Below the pieces are notes generated by a model. That model was not told where the DNA came from, did no database searches, and saw only the letters and a program-made list of their open reading frames with translations. Position numbers and translations under genes: made by a program. Of a stretch of 64,000 nucleotides of DNA, positions 37,868 to 45,699 are shown piece after piece; positions within the stretch are counted from its first letter, which is position 1; each line of letters starts with the position of its first letter. The stretch is from Dyella monticola (GTDB taxonomy: Bacteria > Pseudomonadota > Gammaproteobacteria > Xanthomonadales > Rhodanobacteraceae), in contig NZ_QRBE01000016.1 in the NCBI RefSeq assembly GCF_003363155.1, positions 19,810 to 83,809 of the forward strand, read 5' to 3'.

Positions 37868-38593
37868 GTGAGAGTGCAGGGGGTAAAATCCAGGGGCCCT
37901 ACCGTATCGGCTCGCCGGATCGTGGCAATGGTCCTGACGATCGGGTGCCATCTAGTCCTTCTGATAGTGCTGTTGCAGCCGGTAGCCTCCTATACCGGCA
38001 TGTTCCCCGTGGTGGAACACCACGCAAGCGCACTCAAACTGCGGTTCATTTTGTCGCCACGACCAACGTCCACACCATCCGTATCACCAGCGCCACACCT
38101 GGTCGTGCGCTCTCCGGGCGTCGCTCAGAAAGCGTTGGTGAAAGAAGCCACACTGCTACCAGGCCAACACGTCGCGCACGTTACTGCACGGCCCACCTCC
38201 ACCAACGTGTCACCGCCTCCTGCCGTCCCGGTGCTGCCTCATGTGCTCGCCTCGCCCGACCCCTACACGAACAGCCAAGCCTCTACGGAGGATGGCGGCT
38301 TTCGGGAGCGGCTACTCAACGCTCAACACGCCGGTGACATTCATGGAGTCCCAGGATCTGATAGACCCATCGTGCCCGGGATTCAATTGATCAACCCTAT
38401 GGATCAGGGTATTGGTGCGGTGGCGCGCACGGCGCAACGTTTGTTTGGCGTCACCAATCACCACTGCATCGATGTCGAAGTCTTGAAAAGCCTCGCGCCG
38501 GAGGAATTAATCGCGCGACATGTATCAGTTGACGAAGTGAATGCAGAGGCTGAGAAGTACAATTGCTACCATCCATTGGGGCTGAGCTTCTAA
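37868..38593 (+). CDS. Membrane-anchored protein with TonB-like N-terminus
   Basis: About 241 residues. A GTG at 37868 is preferred because AAGGGAAGG lies 6 nt upstream; a TTG at 37778 would extend it by 30 residues. One N-terminal membrane segment (RIVAMVLTIGCHLVLLIVLLQPVASY) is followed by a Pro/Ser-rich periplasmic linker. A C-terminal domain has two cysteines (NHHCIDVEVLKSLAPEELIA and EKYNCYHP). This anchor-linker-domain layout is TonB-like, but no TonB box-binding domain is seen. Function unknown. Confidence 0.55.
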   Translation: MRVQGVKSRGPTVSARRIVAMVLTIGCHLVLLIVLLQPVASYTGMFPVVEHHASALKLRFILSPRPTSTPSVSPAPHLVVRSPGVAQKALVKEATLLPGQHVAHVTARPTSTNVSPPPAVPVLPHVLASPDPYTNSQASTEDGGFRERLLNAQHAGDIHGVPGSDRPIVPGIQLINPMDQGIGAVARTAQRLFGVTNHHCIDVEVLKSLAPEELIARHVSVDEVNAEAEKYNCYHPLGLSF

Positions 38594-38808
38594 GCGGTAT
38601 CCATCAATGCTTCCTGGGTGTGGTCGCCAGCTAAACCGCTCGATAGCCGAGTCTGAAATACAGCTTACGGACACGTATCGTAAGAGTTTGGAAGGACAGT
38701 TACTGGTCAAGCAGCAATGGATTGGGATCAGAGTTTGGCTCACCAGCCCGAATCGTTCGGAAAGACCGGAAACAGCAATAGGGTGAGGATGTTCAACAGG
38801 GGAATGGC

Positions 38809-40537
38809 ATGTCATTGAAAGATGTACGGACCGCTGTAGAGAGGTTTCTTAAATCGGACAGTCCTCAGGCCATTTCCATCAGTGGCAAGTGGGGCAGCGG
38901 GAAGACCTATTTTTGGAATCAGGTCATCAAGAGTGCTTCGCAACAAGGGCTGGTCAAAAAATATTCTTACGTATCCTTGTTTGGGACGAACAACCTTGCC
39001 GAGCTGAAGTCAGCCATTTTTGACTGTATCCGCCAGGGATGTGGACGCTGGGGCAAGCTCCTTGACGTGGGCAGAAAATGCCAAGGCAGTGATGCGGTCT
39101 TCCTCCATCGATGAGATTAAGGAACCCAGTCGGCGATTGCTGAATCTAGGTAGGAAGAATATTTCGCAGGTGACACCCATCCTGGGGACGTGGGGAAACG
39201 TAGCCAGGTCACTGTCCTTCTTTGCGATTAAAAATTATGTGATATGCCTCGATGATGTGGAGAGGAAAGGTACGGGGCTTCCACTCAAGGAGGTTCTAGG
39301 CCTTGTGTCCATGCTCAAGGAGCAACGGGGCTGTCGGATCGTTGTTATTTTGAACGAAGATGAGCTGGAATCGGACAGGCCAGTCTTCGATGCCTTCAAG
39401 GAAAAAGTTTTTGATGGAGAGATGGTTTTCTCACCTTCGGTAGAAGAGTGCGCAAAGCTTGTCTTTACCGACGACTGGGAGCATTCGAAGGAAGTCACAG
39501 AAAAAGTTGTTCGTCTTGACATCAAGAATATCCGGATTTTGCAGCGCATTCGGCGCGTCATCGAAACACTTCTCCCCTATGTGGAAGGAAAAGATGAGGC
39601 CCTTACGCGGCAGCTTATTCATTCATCCGTTCTTCTGACGTGGTGCTATAACAGTCGCGAAAGCACTGTGCCTTCCTATGAAATAGTGAAGGACACAAGC
39701 TATGCAGCCTTGATGATGTCATCAGGGAAAATGGAGAAGACTGAATCGCAAAAAGTGACTGAGAAAGTCCTGTCTGGCTATGGCTATCGAGACTCTGATG
39801 AGTTCGATTTACACATCTGCCAGTTTCTAGAGAAGGGCTATGTAGTTGACGATGACTTCGTTGCTATGGTCAATTCTTTTCAGGAGATGGCACTGAAGAA
39901 TAATCACTCGGGGAGCTTCACCCAGGCTTGGGGACTTTTTCACGACACGTTTGCCGACAATGAGCAGGAGCTTGTCACAACATTGCGCCAAAGGTTTCTT
40001 GATGGGGCAAAGTGGATTCATCTGGGAAACGCGATGGGGACTGTTCGACTCATGCGCGAACTGGGGCATGAAGACATCGCCGATGAGTTGATGAATCATT
40101 GGATAGAGATGGCTAAGCGTGAGAGCAAGGAGTTTCTCAATCCTCAGAACGCATTCCTGTCATCCGAAAGCGTGGATGAGAAATTCAAGGATATGGCAAG
40201 AAATGCCTACTTTTCTGAAAAATCGATGCCGACGCTCGGGGATGCGATAAGAGACATGTCAGGCAAGAACGGGTGGAGCAAGGAACAGATTGAAGTTCTG
40301 TCAAATGCGACGGCGGACGAGTACTTTGGTTTCTTCAAGTCCATAGAGATGGACACAGATCTCGACATGTACATCAAGACATGTTTGCAGTTTGGGTCAA
40401 TGACCAGCAACAACAACGACGACGAACATTATAAAAAAATCTATGCCACCGCCGTTGTCGCTCTCAAAAGGATTGCCAGCGAGAACCGATTGAATGCACT
40501 TCGTCTTTCCAGGTTCTTGCCCAAAGATTCAAGCTGA
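38809..40537 (+). pseudogene. KAP-type P-loop NTPase, interrupted by one frameshift
   Basis: The first frame (38809-39114) encodes the start SLKDVRTAVERFLK with Walker A SGKWGSGKTYFW and the segment KYSYVSLFGTNNLAELKSAI. The rest (about 39020-40537) is in the next frame and holds Walker B NYVICLDDVERKG with LKEVLGLVSMLKEQRGCRIV and a long helical C-terminus. Together they match KAP-like P-loop NTPase fold proteins end to end, about 570 residues. One extra base between 39018 and 39053 explains the break (a GGGG run at 39050-39053 is one candidate site). The gene is AT-richer than its surroundings. KAP NTPases occur in mobile and defence regions, but the role here is not known. Confidence 0.78.
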
Positions 40538-40611
40538 GACCGGCATGTATGACCTACGCATCTTCAGAGTTCATCCAGGGTACAAAGGTCTCATCATGGA
40601 AATGATTCCAG

Positions 40612-41037
40612 TCAGGTCATGGGCTCTCTCCTAATGCATAGCTGCCCGCCACCTTGTGCAACGACATGAAAACCCGACGGGCCAAAGATATTCCAACTTT
40701 CATAGCCCGTTGAGAATGGAATAACTTCGAGGCGGAGATACCCCTCAAACTCTAAAAGAAGATCGGCGGTGCTCTCGCGAACTTCTATGCGTATGACTGG
40801 CCGCGAAGCCAGCAAATTAGTGGCAATCGACGCAGCATCAATCGAAGCTGGCAAGCCATATTGTTGTAAATGATCTTCGCTGCTAATTGCTATACGACCG
40901 GCATCCAAGATCCGCCAAGGGCATTCTACGCCGATGCCGAGAGATGGCTGGACCGTGAAGCTCCACTGGGATGGCTTAATATGTTGGACGCCTGTAATGA
41001 CGCGGCCAACAATGCATGAAAAATCGAAGGAATCCAT
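40612..41037 (-). CDS. DUF6188-like small protein (possible immunity-type protein)
   Basis: 141 residues. The pattern SFTVQPSLGIGVECPWRILD, AISSEDHLQQYGLP and GPSGFHVVAQGGGQLCIRRE resembles DUF6188-type proteins, small all-beta proteins often found near toxins. No export signal. It is convergent with the KAP NTPase and lies 74 bp from it. A role as immunity protein is only a guess from family habits. Confidence 0.55.
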   Translation of the reverse strand: MDSFDFSCIVGRVITGVQHIKPSQWSFTVQPSLGIGVECPWRILDAGRIAISSEDHLQQYGLPASIDAASIATNLLASRPVIRIEVRESTADLLLEFEGYLRLEVIPFSTGYESWNIFGPSGFHVVAQGGGQLCIRREPMT

Positions 41038-41202
41038 GGTCTTTGACCTAACTACCTAATAGACGGACGTGCACGTCCGGTTATACATCTGCGCGCACTT
41101 GCTGAACGCAGCCCTTAAAGCCTTGACCTATGGGAACTTTACTTGTCCGACGTCCAGCTAACAATCCAGCGCGAAGCCGGACATCGATTGCTGCGCTGGA
41201 AG

Positions 41203-41226
41203 GTCTGCTTTGGGTCGAAAGCGGAC
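41203..41226. repeat. 24-nt hairpin repeat, left copy
   Basis: GTCTGCTTT and AAAGCGGAC (one G-T pair) form a 9-bp stem around loop GGGTCG. A second copy in the same orientation is at 41982-42005. They bracket the peptidase E gene. Confidence 0.75.
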
Positions 41227-41290
41227 AATCGTCTGATCTTGCTCACACAGGCATCCTAATAAGTTTCTAGAACACGTCCAGCAGGACTGC

Positions 41291-41950
41291 TCAGTTGAAC
41301 AGCTTCCAGTGACCCTCGGAGACGACAGCGACCTCGCCGTCGATGACAGTGATAGCGGTCTGGTCGTCGATGGCATAGCCCGGCACATCGAGCGCGGCGG
41401 CCCAGCGCTCCGCTTCGGCTAGGCCGAACTCCGGCATGTTTGGGTGGTTGAGGTGTGGAAAGATGCCGAAGTCGACCAGCCCCAGTGCCTCGACGCTGCC
41501 TGTCGGCGACTGCCAGTCACTCATGTACTGACCTAGGTGGTGCGCCGCCACGAGGCTCCCGGCGCTCACCCCGACCCACACCGTCTCCTGCAGCGAAGGC
41601 AGGACGTCAGCCAAGCCGGAATGCTGCAGCCAGTGCGCGAGATACAGCGGATCGCCACCGCCCACCAGAAGAGCGTTGGTTTCCCGGACGATGGGAATCC
41701 ACTGCGCCGCGTCGATGCTGGGAAGCGCTGTGAGCTCAAGCAGGCCGAGAGACTTCCAGCCGATCTCGCACAGCGGAGTCATCGCGCGGCCAGAGACAAT
41801 CCGCCACGCGGCACCAGGCCCCCCAGCGGTGTACGCAGCCGTCGGGATCACCAGGGCATTGGCCTCGGCGATGGGCTTGCCCAGCATCTCGACGAGCGCG
41901 TTGGCGATGCTCGTGTTCTTGATGCCGGCGGAGGTGAGAAGAAGCTTCAT
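41291..41950 (-). CDS. pepE: Peptidase E (S51 family) dipeptidase-like protein
   Basis: 219 residues from the ATG at 41950; the longer frame to 42052 runs through the flanking repeat and is rejected. The family marks are a Rossmann-like start MKLLLTSAGIKNTSIANALV, the ALLVGGGDPLYLAHWLQHSG segment, and the Ser nucleophile in VWVGVSAGSLVAAHHLG. C-terminal FPHLNHPNMPEF would carry the His. S51 enzymes cleave Asp-X dipeptides in the cytoplasm. The gene lies between two hairpin repeats and is otherwise isolated, suggesting acquisition as a cassette. Confidence 0.85.
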   Translation of the reverse strand: MKLLLTSAGIKNTSIANALVEMLGKPIAEANALVIPTAAYTAGGPGAAWRIVSGRAMTPLCEIGWKSLGLLELTALPSIDAAQWIPIVRETNALLVGGGDPLYLAHWLQHSGLADVLPSLQETVWVGVSAGSLVAAHHLGQYMSDWQSPTGSVEALGLVDFGIFPHLNHPNMPEFGLAEAERWAAALDVPGYAIDDQTAITVIDGEVAVVSEGHWKLFN

Positions 41951-41981
41951 ATCTCCTCTACGATCTCGTCTTTCCAATAAC

Positions 41982-42005
41982 GTCTGCTTCGGGTCGGAAG
42001 CGAAC
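41982..42005. repeat. 24-nt hairpin repeat, right copy
   Basis: GTCTGCTTC and GAAGCGAAC pair around the same loop GGGTCG as the copy at 41203-41226. Sequence and orientation are shared. Confidence 0.75.
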
Positions 42006-42147
42006 TTTTCAGAATCATAGCGGTGAGCGCCTCTCGCGCCCATGGTCGGCACCAGCGCGGTGCTCAGCGCTTGCCGGAATCGATGTTCAACCAGACCGGA
42101 ATCCGCAGCTGCGCTCCCACCTAGACATTAGGAATGCTCTGCTTGGG

Positions 42148-42360
42148 TTATTCACCCACTTCATCCAGCCATTGTCGCTGGCTGTGCAGCGTCTTCGCCA
42201 TTTCGCGCAAAATCGGGCGTGTGCCGCCCTTCCAAGCATTACGGCTGGCGCCGGCCTTGCCGCTTGCAGTTCGCGGCCCCGTGGATGCCCTCCACGGTCG
42301 CCAGTGCTGGATCGCTGCCGCTTGCCGTGTCCGCCGCTCGGGTGTCCAGCCGTTTGTCAT
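42148..42360 (-). CDS. Small basic island-type protein
   Basis: 70 residues, MTNGWTPERRTRQAAAIQHW then RPWRASTGPRTASGKAGASR and NAWKGGTRPILREMAKTLHS. The pattern (rrRQaalIxxWrPWexSTGPrTxxGKAxxsrNAyKGG) is a recurring small protein of integrated elements in proteobacteria. It overlaps the preceding gene (42239-42910) by 122 bp in another frame. Function unknown, possibly nucleic-acid binding by composition. Confidence 0.65.
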   Translation of the reverse strand: MTNGWTPERRTRQAAAIQHWRPWRASTGPRTASGKAGASRNAWKGGTRPILREMAKTLHSQRQWLDEVGE

Positions 42361-42910
42361 GGTCCTTCTCCAATAGTTCGTTTGGCTGATCCACGATTTG
42401 TTCCGCGTGCGCGTGAGGCGTGCCGTTATTCACCTGTTGGTGCCCGTGGGCAATGTTGGCCTGTTTGGCGAATACTACGGGCGGATTCTTGATAACAGCC
42501 AGGGTTTCAAGCGTCGCACGACACTGGCTTTGTGCCCGTAGAGCAAGCTTCAGATAGATTTCGGTTGCATTGATGTACTCGCCCATATTCACCGCCGCAC
42601 GTCGGGCCAGCTCCGCGAACATGACGTTTAATGCGGTAGCCTGACTACCTAGCATTGCCTCGATATTGCGCAGATCGCCACGGCTGATCGTGTCGGCCTG
42701 ATCTTTCAGGACGTGGGCTAGGTCGGTCAGTGATAGTTCGCCCGCATCTGCTTGACCATACCGGATGATGGTTCCGGCCGCGCTGAAATGTGGGCCGGCG
42801 GCGGTCTTAGCCACCAAGTAATCGTGCGATTCACCAGGCTTCATCTCCACGGTCAAGGTGCGCGACTTCGGCGTGGTCGGCTCAGCTTTCTTATGCGGTC
42901 TTGTCGTCAT
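42239..42910 (-). CDS. Conserved island protein of unknown function
   Basis: 223 residues from the ATG at 42910 (MTTRPHKKAEPTTPKSRTLT). The core GELSLTDLAHVLKDQADTIS, LGSQATALNVMFAELARRAA, MGEYINATEIYLKLALRAQS and RATLETLAVIKNPPVVFAKQ with ANIAHGHQQVNNGTP is a pattern I know from hypothetical proteins of Burkholderia and Xanthomonad islands. The helical middle and the Gln/Asn-rich tail fit an assembly protein, but the function is unknown. The tail overlaps the next small gene out of frame. Confidence 0.68.
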   Translation of the reverse strand: MTTRPHKKAEPTTPKSRTLTVEMKPGESHDYLVAKTAAGPHFSAAGTIIRYGQADAGELSLTDLAHVLKDQADTISRGDLRNIEAMLGSQATALNVMFAELARRAAVNMGEYINATEIYLKLALRAQSQCRATLETLAVIKNPPVVFAKQANIAHGHQQVNNGTPHAHAEQIVDQPNELLEKDHDKRLDTRAADTASGSDPALATVEGIHGAANCKRQGRRQP

Positions 42911-43063
42911 GGCCCCATCACTTTGTGCGCGAAACATCCAACGGCCAAGTAAGACAGACAGGCCGGGAAAACGCACACACCCTGGTATATCTATATAGGT
43001 GCCTATCTGGCAGGTAGATTCGATGATCGAAAGTGGCCTGATAGGCCTGTTTGGCAGGTAGAT

Positions 43064-43606
43064 TTATGGTGATGCGCGCTCTGGAATCGAGCAATCTGCC
43101 TGTTTATCGGGTAACCGTTGCCTGTTTCGCGGGTATGCCTTTTCAATTTCCAGCGAATGCCGCTCAGTTGGTTGCGATGCCTCAGAGTCCTTCCACAAGC
43201 CGGAAGGTGAACGTGTCGGCGAAAAACTTACCTTGATTCCGCAATCATCCCAGGCCTTCCATGTCAATGCGTACAAGTTTGGTCGGTGGCGTCCGCCTCG
43301 TTCAGTCATCTCGATCATGCCAACACGTGTGAGCTCGTTGGTGGCCTTCTGAACGGTCGTATGCGAGCCGCAGCCGCGATCCTTCACCATTCCCCACGCT
43401 GCGCATAGGTCGCCGTTGTTGAACCCGTTGTGCTGCCGGCAAAGCTCAAATAACAGCACTTTGGCAGGAGCCGAAAGTAGCCGATATTTTCGAGTGTTCA
43501 TGACGGCACGAGGAACGCCTGCAAAACTTTCTCTTGCATCGACGCGTCCCTTTACTTTCGTGCGCCTTCTGGCGTTTTTTGACGCTTGCTGGTCAGCCTT
43601 CGACAT
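43064..43606 (-). CDS. Winged-helix DNA-binding protein of a mobile element
   Basis: 180 residues, GGAGG 7 nt before the ATG at 43606. After a basic N-terminus (SKADQQASKNARRRTKVKGR) the sequence PRAVMNTRKYRLLSAPAKVL, RGCGSHTTVQKATNELTRVG and GMIEMTERGGRHRPNLYALT is a typical winged HTH. Such proteins are replication or control factors of integrated elements. It follows the 43593-43793 gene with a 14-bp overlap. Confidence 0.7.
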   Translation of the reverse strand: MSKADQQASKNARRRTKVKGRVDARESFAGVPRAVMNTRKYRLLSAPAKVLLFELCRQHNGFNNGDLCAAWGMVKDRGCGSHTTVQKATNELTRVGMIEMTERGGRHRPNLYALTWKAWDDCGIKVSFSPTRSPSGLWKDSEASQPTERHSLEIEKAYPRNRQRLPDKQADCSIPERASP

Positions 43607-43793
43607 GAGGTACCTCCAGCAATAGGCGACTATCGGTGTCAAGACAGTGTGTGACGCCCGCCGCGTCCAAGCGTGATACGTCGCTCTCTAGAAGGTATTG
43701 CGGTGACTGACGCTGGACACCCTGCATCGTTGCCAGCGAGAGGCTTAGGTGCACGCTGGTGACGTTTGAGTTGATAGGAAAGGCTATGCGCAT
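43593..43793 (-). CDS. Small protein of the AlpA block
   Basis: 66 residues from the ATG at 43793 (MRIAFPINSNVTSVHLSLSL, then GVQRQSPQYLLESDVSRLDA). Two further ATG codons upstream are in frame but less likely. Proteins of this exact type occur next to AlpA genes in proteobacterial islands. Function unknown. Overlaps the winged-helix gene by 14 bp, so the two are probably co-translated. Confidence 0.6.
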   Translation of the reverse strand: MRIAFPINSNVTSVHLSLSLATMQGVQRQSPQYLLESDVSRLDAAGVTHCLDTDSRLLLEVPHVEG

Positions 43794-43872
43794 CGCATGC
43801 ATCCTGCCGTCAGCAAGATCAGAACCGCGCATAGCAGCACTGTCAACGGAGACAAATCTTGATTACGGCCTG

Positions 43873-44100
43873 TCATTCTGCGACCCGCTGAATGTAGGCG
43901 CGTACGCTTTCAACAGACCATGCGGTCGTGCGTGGGCCGAGCTTCACGGGAGCTGGAAATTTTCCATCCCGGACCCATTGCCAAAGCGTACTGGCCGAAA
44001 CGGGCACCAAAGCCGGCAAGCCAGGATCATTGGCTGTCGACTTCCTGCCAATTATTTGGGGTAGGCGTAGGTAACCGGTGTCCGGAAGAGAAATGTGCAT
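43873..44100 (-). CDS. AlpA-family regulator
   Basis: 75 residues: YLRLPQIIGRKSTANDPGLP, then LVPVSASTLWQWVRDGKFPA and VKLGPRTTAWSVESVRAYIQ. This is the AlpA/MerR-like HTH with its conserved FPxPVKLGxRxxAWxxxEV tail. AlpA proteins are activators of excision or element genes in P4-like prophages. It heads the minus-strand block 42148-44100. Confidence 0.88.
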   Translation of the reverse strand: MHISLPDTGYLRLPQIIGRKSTANDPGLPALVPVSASTLWQWVRDGKFPAPVKLGPRTTAWSVESVRAYIQRVAE

Positions 44101-44198
44101 CGCAATGTTTTCCCGTTTATTGAAGTCCGGGACGCGATGTTGCAGACAAAGCTTCTGTTATTCACCGCAGTTGCGGCGCTAAGCACCGATTTGCGGCG

Positions 44199-44951
44199 CT
44201 ATGAGCGGGGTTGCTTTCCAGCGCCCAACAATCTTCCTGCTTCTGCGAATACCTTCTCCAAGTTACGCTTGCTGATCCCTTCGACGTCACCATAGCGGCT
44301 TTCCAGTTCCGCAATGACTTTCGCCTGACTAGGAAATCCACCGCCGTCCCGATCCATGAGCAAGTTACGCATGGCGGCAATGATTCCGAGATAACTATTC
44401 GTCTTTCTTGTCGATTGAGGTTCTGGCTTTTCTGATTCTTCAGACAGCCAATACAACTTGTCCTTTGTAATTATCGGGTATCTATCGCGGTAATACCCTC
44501 CCTCTTCGTAACCGCCGGATTCAACCCATTCTTGATTTGGCTTTACGTTCAATTCGAGAGGAATGACCTGATTCAAATCTGCACTTACCGCTGCAATCCA
44601 GGTTGTATCTATAAAGATTTGTCCTCTGAAAAAAACTTCGCTAAAAGCATGTTCGCTAATGGCAAACCATCCGGTTACAAAATATCGCGGGCGTCGTTCT
44701 GAAATTTCGCTCCCTGTGGATAGGCCGCGAACATCTAGCCGACAACCGAGGTCCTGCCATGACGCATGTGGAAAGTTGGTTTCAGACCAAGGTGGTAAAA
44801 AATCCTCTTGCGTACCTACTGCATAGCATGATGAGAGATGTATAAAACACGGCAACTCGTCGTATCGGTTCAACACTCGTGCACGAAATGTCGCCTCTGT
44901 TAAGCCCAATTCTTTGGCCTTCGAGGCGAAATCTACAAATTGAAAATCCAT
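44199..44951 (-). CDS. Unknown protein at the head of the AlpA block
   Basis: 250 residues from the ATG at 44951, which has GAGG 8 nt upstream; a GTG at 44957 is too close to the site. It begins MDFQFVDFASKAKELGLTEA and ends with a helical LIMIT-like region (YLGIIAAMRNLLMDRDGGGF, GISKRNLEKVFAEAGRLLGA) of the kind seen at the C-terminus of some phage DNA-binding proteins. In related islands this position is often an integrase, but no integrase motif (R..HxxR..Y) is visible. Confidence 0.6.
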   Translation of the reverse strand: MDFQFVDFASKAKELGLTEATFRARVLNRYDELPCFIHLSSCYAVGTQEDFLPPWSETNFPHASWQDLGCRLDVRGLSTGSEISERRPRYFVTGWFAISEHAFSEVFFRGQIFIDTTWIAAVSADLNQVIPLELNVKPNQEWVESGGYEEGGYYRDRYPIITKDKLYWLSEESEKPEPQSTRKTNSYLGIIAAMRNLLMDRDGGGFPSQAKVIAELESRYGDVEGISKRNLEKVFAEAGRLLGAGKQPRS

Positions 44952-45051
44952 GCGCACACCTCTGCGCCCTTCAATGGGAGCCGCGCCAGCCGGGGAAGGT
45001 TTTCGGAGGGTTTGACTTTGCGGACTGCTGTATCAGTTAGCGGCATGGGGG

Positions 45052-45107
45052 CAACATCATTCGACGATCTTGAGTTGCCCCAGATCTTGCCCCCAGCTGC
45101 CCCCGGA
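45052..45107. repeat. Cluster of TTGCCCC-type short repeats
   Basis: TTGCCCCAGA, TTGCCCCCAG and CTGCCCCCGG lie within 35 bp (from about 45074), with an inverted copy GGGGGCAAC just to the left. Their position beside the ssrA-like scar suggests integrase arm sites, by inference only. Confidence 0.4.
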
Positions 45108-45138
45108 TTGCAACGGACGAAGCTGGACGTCTTTGAGC

Positions 45139-45182
45139 AAAAAAAAAGGCCGGAACCGTTGCTGTTGCTAGGTTTGCCGGCC
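45139..45182 (-). terminator. Strong intrinsic terminator on the minus strand
   Basis: GGCCGG (45148-45153) pairs with CCGGCC (45177-45182), extended by ACC/GGT, and is followed on the minus strand by nine U (the A-run 45139-45147). No minus-strand gene precedes it in this window. Together with the adjacent 45210-45224 sequence it reads as the terminator of a lost or displaced tmRNA gene. Confidence 0.75.
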
Positions 45183-45209
45183 CTTGATGGACTGCGTTGG
45201 AGTTTAAAT

Positions 45210-45224
45210 TGGTGGAGGTGGCGG
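45210..45224 (-). other. tmRNA (ssrA) 3'-end scar, candidate attachment site
   Basis: On the minus strand these 15 nt read CCGCCACCTCCACCA, the 3' end of many ssrA genes, including the encoded CCA. The sequence leaves the tmRNA pattern right after it on the right side. A terminator lies 28 bp downstream in the correct orientation. ssrA 3' ends are common integration sites. No intact ssrA was found in the window. Confidence 0.55.
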
Positions 45225-45699
45225 CCATCACACTGTGTCCGGATGACCGCAGCACTAAGCCAATCGGCGAATATCTCGGTGGACGAATATCACCACCCGT
45301 ATCACATTGGCGCATTGATGCCCCGAAGCACCTCGGCGCGGGCACGGCGATCCCCACGTGCGCGCACGCACGCTAAAAGCACGAAGCACGCACCATTCGC
45401 AAAAGTTACGCCCACTTGCACTCGAAGCCGTGTGATTAGGTGGCCGCGTGATGGTGCTTTTTGTCATGCAGCACATCGGAAAACCGCATGGCAGCGCGGT
45501 TTGTGGCCGATTCTGCGCCCCATGTGCGCCCCAAGCCATATGACTAAATTTCATGAGTAGTGGTGACGCGGAATGCGGACCGTTTGGACGTCCGAAATAC
45601 CTGACTGCCAATCAGGTACGCGCAACACTTGTTGCGCTTGCGTTTTCGATGGATAGAGTGGGCATCGGCTCAACACACCACGACAGTTCGTATACGCCG

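Noticed and set aside
37750..38337. 195-codon plus-strand frame
   Set aside because: Alternative frame of the TonB-like gene; the other frame has the membrane segment and conserved C-terminal cysteines.
40546..40635. Short plus-strand frame after the KAP NTPase
   Set aside because: Overlaps the end of the convergent DUF6188-like gene and has no ribosome site.
44199..44951. Tyrosine integrase
   Set aside because: The position suggests it, but no R-HxxR-Y catalytic pattern is present in the translation.
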